In this document: positions 12,582 through 16,067 of the stretch, piece after piece | Layout of the letters: each line of letters begins with the position of its first letter | How positions within the stretch are numbered: position 1 is the stretch's first letter | Assembly (NCBI RefSeq): GCF_000331775.1 | Contig: NZ_CAPJ01000216.1 | Span: 1 to 16,067, forward strand | DNA: 16,067 bases | Direction of reading: 5' to 3' | DNA from: Xanthomonas translucens pv. translucens DSM 18974 | GTDB lineage: Bacteria; Pseudomonadota; Gammaproteobacteria; Xanthomonadales; Xanthomonadaceae | Translations under genes and position numbers: made by a program | Notes under the pieces: generated by a model | Databases searched by the model: none | What the model saw: the letters and a program-made list of their open reading frames with translations, nothing else | What the model was told of the DNA's origin: nothing

Positions 12582-14963
12582 ATGCGTCGCGTCCGCTTGT
12601 GCCTTGTGTTGCTGTCCCTGTCCTGCCTGGCGCCGCTGGCCGTCGCGCAGGACGCCGCTACCCCATTGACGATCGAGCAGGCGATGGCCAATCCGGACTG
12701 GATCGGGCCGCCGGTCGAAGCGGCCTGGTGGGCCTGGGACGGGCGCCAGGTGCAGTACCAGCTCAAGCGCGCCGGCAGCCCGGTGCGCGACACCTACCGG
12801 CAGAGCGTCGATGGCGCCGCCGCGCAGCGTGTCGAGGACACCCAGCGCAGCACGCTGGATGCGGCCGATCCGGTCTACGACGCGCGCCGCGAACGCATGC
12901 TGTTCGTGCGCAACGGCGACGTGTTCCTGCGCGACCTGCGCAGCGGCGCACTGACCCAGCTGACCCGCAGCAACGAGGCCGCGGCGCGCCCGCAGTTCAG
13001 TACCGACGGCGGCGCGCTGTGGCGGGTCGGCAACGACTGGTACCGCTGGAGCGCCGGCGGCGGCACGCAGCAGGCGGCGGTGCTCAAGGCCGAGCGCGAT
13101 CCCGACGCCGCGCCCAAGCCCGATGCGCTGCGCGAGCAGCAACTGCGCACCCTGGAAACCCTGGCCCGCGATCGCGCGCAGCGCGAACTGGCGCGGCAGC
13201 AGGAGCAGGCCTGGCGCCGCGCCGACGGCAGCCGCGCGCCGGCGCCGGTGTACCTGGGCGAGGACGTGGCCATCGACGACAGTGCGCTGTCGCCGGACGG
13301 CCGCCACCTGCTGGTGGTCACCCACGCCAAGGACGGCGACGAAGGCCGCGACGGCAAGATGCCAAGGTACGTGACCGAATCGGGCTACGAGGAATTTCAG
13401 GAAGCGCGCACCCGCGTCGGCCGCAATCCGCCGCTGGCGCAGACCCTGTGGCTGGTGGACGTGGTCGCCGGCAGCGCGCGCAAGCTCGACGTGGCTGGCC
13501 TGCCCGGCATCGACGCCGATCCGCTGGCGGCATTGCGCAAGGCGGCCAAACAGGAACCGCTGAAAGGGCCGCGCGCGATCCGCGTGGAGACCGACGGCGA
13601 CGGCGCCGGTCCGGCGCTGCACTGGAGCGCCGACGGCCGCAATGCCGCAGTGATGCTGCGCGCGGTGGACAACAAAGACCGCTGGATCGCCAGCGTCGAT
13701 CTGGACAAGGCCACCCTGCAGAACCGCCACCGCCTCACCGACGCGGCCTGGATCGGCTGGAGCTTCAACGACTTCGGCTGGCTACCCGACAACCAGACGC
13801 TGTGGCTGCTGTCCGAGCAATCCGGCTATGCGCACCTGTACACCCAGCGCGGCACCGACACGCCGCGGCAGCGCACTTCGGGCAAGTGGGAAGTCTCCGC
13901 GCCGGTGGTGACCGCCGACGGCCAGGGCTTCCTGTTCCTGTGCAACCGCAAGTGGCCGGGCGACTACGAGGTCTGCAAGCTCGACCTGCGCGACGACCGC
14001 ATCAGCGAGCTGACCGCGCTCGACGGCGTGGAAGACTTCGCGCTGTCGCCGGACGGCCAGCAGTTGCTGGTGCGCTATTCGGGCAGCTACCTGCCGCCGC
14101 AGCTGGCGGTGCTGCCGGTGGCCGGCGGCAACGCGCGCACCCTCACCGACACGCGCAGTGCCGCGTTCAAGGCACGCGCCTGGATCCAGCCGCAGTACGT
14201 GCAGGTGCCGTCCAGGCACGGCGCCGGCGTGGTCTGGGGCAAGTACTACGGCCCGCAGCACCCCGAACCCGGCAAGCGCTACCCGATCGTGATGTTCGTG
14301 CACGGCGCCGGCTACCTGCAGAACGTGTCGGCGCGCTACACCCCGTACTTCCGCGAGCAGATGTTCCACAACCTGCTGGTGCAGAAGGGTTATGTGGTGC
14401 TCGATCTGGACTACCGCGCCAGCGCCGGCTACGGCCGCGACTGGCGCACCGCGATCTACCGCAACATGGGCCATCCGGAACTGGACGATTACCTGGACGG
14501 CCTGGACTGGCTGGTCGCCGACAAGCAGGGCGACCGCGACCGCGCCGGCATCTACGGCGGCTCCTACGGCGGCTTCCTGACCTACATGGCGCTGTTCCGC
14601 AGCCCCGGCACGTTCAAAGCCGGCGCCGCGCTGCGCCCGGTCGGCGACTGGACCCAGTACAACCACGAGTACACCGCCAACATCCTCAACACCCCGGAGC
14701 TGGACCCGCAGGCCTACCACGCCTCCTCGCCGATCGAATACGCCGCCGGCCTGCGCGACCACCTGCTGATCGCCCACGGCATGATCGACGACAACGTGTT
14801 CTTCCGCGATTCGGTGAGCATGAGCCAGAAGCTGATCGAACTGCACAAGGACAACTGGGAGATCGCCCCGTACCCGCTGGAACGGCACGGCTTCACCCGC
14901 GCCGACTCGTGGCTGGACGAGTACAAGCGGGTGTTGAAGCTGTTCGAGCAGCAGTTGAAGTAA
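12582..14963 (+). CDS. Secreted S9 family prolyl peptidase (DPP-IV-like)
   Basis: A 793-residue serine peptidase of the prolyl oligopeptidase family. A Sec signal peptide (hydrophobic core, cleavage after AVA at about residue 22) sends it to the periplasm or outside. Residues from about 40 to 530 form the beta-propeller with WSADG/LSPDG-type blade repeats and YEEFQEARTR, which may supply the N-terminus-binding glutamates. The alpha/beta hydrolase domain has Ser661 in GGSYGG, Asp736 in GMIDDN and His769 in ERHGF. The spacing (75 and 33) is close to that of human DPP-IV (78 and 32). It likely releases dipeptides, often X-Pro, for nutrition. GGAA precedes the ATG. It has no evident link to the pigment genes. 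REP-like repeats follow and may end the transcript. Confidence 0.93.
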   Translation: MRRVRLCLVLLSLSCLAPLAVAQDAATPLTIEQAMANPDWIGPPVEAAWWAWDGRQVQYQLKRAGSPVRDTYRQSVDGAAAQRVEDTQRSTLDAADPVYDARRERMLFVRNGDVFLRDLRSGALTQLTRSNEAAARPQFSTDGGALWRVGNDWYRWSAGGGTQQAAVLKAERDPDAAPKPDALREQQLRTLETLARDRAQRELARQQEQAWRRADGSRAPAPVYLGEDVAIDDSALSPDGRHLLVVTHAKDGDEGRDGKMPRYVTESGYEEFQEARTRVGRNPPLAQTLWLVDVVAGSARKLDVAGLPGIDADPLAALRKAAKQEPLKGPRAIRVETDGDGAGPALHWSADGRNAAVMLRAVDNKDRWIASVDLDKATLQNRHRLTDAAWIGWSFNDFGWLPDNQTLWLLSEQSGYAHLYTQRGTDTPRQRTSGKWEVSAPVVTADGQGFLFLCNRKWPGDYEVCKLDLRDDRISELTALDGVEDFALSPDGQQLLVRYSGSYLPPQLAVLPVAGGNARTLTDTRSAAFKARAWIQPQYVQVPSRHGAGVVWGKYYGPQHPEPGKRYPIVMFVHGAGYLQNVSARYTPYFREQMFHNLLVQKGYVVLDLDYRASAGYGRDWRTAIYRNMGHPELDDYLDGLDWLVADKQGDRDRAGIYGGSYGGFLTYMALFRSPGTFKAGAALRPVGDWTQYNHEYTANILNTPELDPQAYHASSPIEYAAGLRDHLLIAHGMIDDNVFFRDSVSMSQKLIELHKDNWEIAPYPLERHGFTRADSWLDEYKRVLKLFEQQLK

Positions 14964-14980
14964 GGGCTGCCTGGCGAGCG

Positions 14981-15004
14981 GTCGCGGCTGAAGTTGCTCC
15001 TACA
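14981..15004 (-). repeat. REP-like element, inverted copy
   Basis: The 24-bp sequence begins GTCGCGGCTGAAG and ends CTCCTACA. It is the reverse complement of the copy at 15033-15056 except for two bases (TT for CC at 14994-14995). It lies 18 bases after the peptidase stop. Confidence 0.85.
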
Positions 15005-15032
15005 GGGGCTGCCTGCGCAACCAGGAGGCTCT

Positions 15033-15056
15033 TGTAGGAGCGGCTTCAGCCGCGAC
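15033..15056 (+). repeat. REP-like element, direct copy
   Basis: The sequence begins TGTAGGAGCGGCTTCAGCCG and contains the self-complementary GCGGCT-TC-AGCCGC. This resembles the dispersed REP of Xanthomonas and relatives, as I remember it. With the inverted copy 28 bases to the left it forms a two-unit palindromic element that could fold in the mRNA and protect or terminate the peptidase transcript. Confidence 0.85.
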
Positions 15057-15174
15057 AAGCGACACGCCGGCTTCCCGGCAGGGACGCAGCTCGCTTGCGT
15101 CGGCAGCAACCCGCCCTATCCTTGCCGAACGCTTTGCGGCGCCCCCGCTGCGTCACTCCACCGAAGGACCGCCG

Positions 15175-15738
15175 ATGCCGCCACCGCCCCTGCCCACCGC
15201 CCGCAACCCGATGATCGACACGATGGCGAAGATCTCGCTGCTGGTCGGCGTGGCCTGGCTGCTGTACGCGCTGGTCCAATTGGCGGTACTGGCGCTGCTG
15301 CCCAATGGCACGCTGCAAGCGGTGGTGCTGCGCATCGGCATCCCCCTGCCGGCGCTGCTGCAATGGTGCCTGGACCACAGGCTGGCCCTGTCGCTGCTAT
15401 CGGCGCTGTTGGCGCTGCTGTTCAGCGCCGCCGCGTGGGGACTGCTGCGACGCCACGAATGGGCGCGCCTGGGCTTCGTCGCCTTCCTGGTCGTCACCGC
15501 CCTGGCCAACTTCGCCAGCCTGCCGCTGCTATGGCAATTCTTCGGCGCGATGCAGCAGATGCTGCCCGAGGCGATGCGGCATCGCGCCGACGGCGCGCAG
15601 CTGCTCGGTCAATTGCAGACCGGACGCGTGGTCAGCATCGCCACCGCCGCGGCGACCGCGCTGGTGTTCGCCGCGCTGCACGGCTGGCTCGTCTACCAGC
15701 TGTACCGGCCGGCGATCCGCGCCGAATTCCGCAGCTGA
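15175..15738 (+). CDS. Integral membrane protein of unknown function
   Basis: I do not recognise this 187-residue protein. Four hydrophobic helices are clear (about residues 19-43, 70-91, 97-122 and 151-175), with a Pro-rich N-terminus and short polar loops. It would sit in the inner membrane. The ATG at 15175 has AAGGA six bases upstream, an excellent ribosome site; an ATG at 15211 (residue 13) is an alternative. The stop is 42 nt before the next gene on the same strand, suggesting a two-gene operon after the REP pair. Confidence 0.75.
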   Translation: MPPPPLPTARNPMIDTMAKISLLVGVAWLLYALVQLAVLALLPNGTLQAVVLRIGIPLPALLQWCLDHRLALSLLSALLALLFSAAAWGLLRRHEWARLGFVAFLVVTALANFASLPLLWQFFGAMQQMLPEAMRHRADGAQLLGQLQTGRVVSIATAAATALVFAALHGWLVYQLYRPAIRAEFRS

Positions 15739-15780
15739 TCCCACCCGCCGGTATCGCGCCGGCTTCGAAAAGGATTTCCG

Positions 15781-16067
15781 ATGACATCGTATTGCCCCAG
15801 CCGCCGCTTCCTGGCCGGCGCCATCCTGTTCGCGCTGGCCTGGTTCGGCATCGCCGCCTGCGCCGACGCCGCGCCCGCCGCCCCGGTCTGCGGCCTGTAC
15901 GTGGACGGCGCACAGAACGCGCTGTACCTGGAAAGCGCCGACAGCGCGCGGCTGGAACCGGAGCAGGACACGCCGCGGCGCTTCCACCTGCTGCGCGACG
16001 GCAACAGATTGCAGCTGTTCGACCTGGACAACGGCCGCGGCGCGCGCTACGTGCTCTCGGCGGACGC
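15781..16067 (+). CDS. Small secreted protein or lipoprotein, unknown function (partial)
   Basis: The first 95 codons of a gene that runs off the window. The N-terminus is a signal sequence (SRRFLAGAILFALAWFGIAAC). IAAC (24-27) could be a lipobox, making it a lipoprotein; cleavage after ADA is the alternative. The mature part is polar and beta-rich (VCGLYVDGAQNALYLES) without a known domain. AAGGA seven bases before the ATG at 15781 gives a strong start. It probably shares a transcript with the membrane protein upstream. Confidence 0.7.
   Translation, partial: MTSYCPSRRFLAGAILFALAWFGIAACADAAPAAPVCGLYVDGAQNALYLESADSARLEPEQDTPRRFHLLRDGNRLQLFDLDNGRGARYVLSAD

Noticed and set aside
10842..13730. 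962-codon minus-strand frame extending CydA upstream
   Set aside because: The added part is antisense to the S9 peptidase. CydA homology begins near the ATG at 12278, which has a GGGGG ribosome site.
1..16067. CRISPR arrays, tRNA or rRNA genes, insertion sequences, riboswitches
   Set aside because: No regularly spaced repeats, cloverleaf or rRNA signatures, transposase motifs or known aptamer patterns were seen. The short tandem repeats have no spacers.

Overview
The window is very GC-rich, tightly packed DNA from a gamma-proteobacterium, almost certainly a Xanthomonas. The main evidence is a xanthomonadin (brominated aryl polyene, the yellow membrane pigment) gene cluster. Supporting it is an inverted pair of REP-like repeats of a type I recall as common in Xanthomonadaceae.

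Left part (1-5125, minus strand): a tightly coupled operon read right to left. It encodes an acyl carrier protein (xanC), a COG4648-type membrane protein, a 1-acylglycerol-3-phosphate acyltransferase-like protein, a short hot-dog 3-hydroxyacyl-ACP dehydratase, an LpxL/HtrB-like acyltransferase, a LolA-like periplasmic protein and an MMPL-family exporter cut by the window edge. The ketosynthases, ketoreductase and other elongation enzymes expected for an aryl polyene pathway are not in the window; they probably lie beyond the left edge.

Middle part (5126-9676): a 129-bp divergent promoter region separates xanC from a plus-strand pair, xanB1 (flavin-dependent halogenase-like) and xanB2 (chorismatase making 3- and 4-hydroxybenzoate). 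Next comes a decayed P-loop kinase gene (frameshifted, Walker lysine lost, no defined 3' end). Then, on the minus strand, lies xanA2, the adenylating ligase that loads 3-hydroxybenzoate onto XanC, followed by a good intrinsic terminator. XanB2 makes the aryl starter, XanA2 loads it on XanC, the dehydratase and absent partners build the polyene, XanB1 probably halogenates it, and the acyltransferases, LolA-like protein and MMPL exporter attach and move the product to the outer membrane.

Right part (9826-16067): cydA-cydB (minus strand) encode a bd-type quinol oxidase of the short Q-loop (cyanide-insensitive, CIO) class with no cydX. A 303-bp divergent spacer carries two oppositely oriented clusters of short GC-rich repeats. 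Then come a secreted S9 (DPP-IV-like) peptidase, the REP pair, a four-helix membrane protein of unknown function and the start of a small secreted protein or lipoprotein that runs off the right edge.

I found no wholly unknown system. The best leads are the pigment cluster architecture, the kinase relic inside it, a possible 29-codon coupling ORF before the exporter, and the repeat structures flanking the oxidase and peptidase genes.
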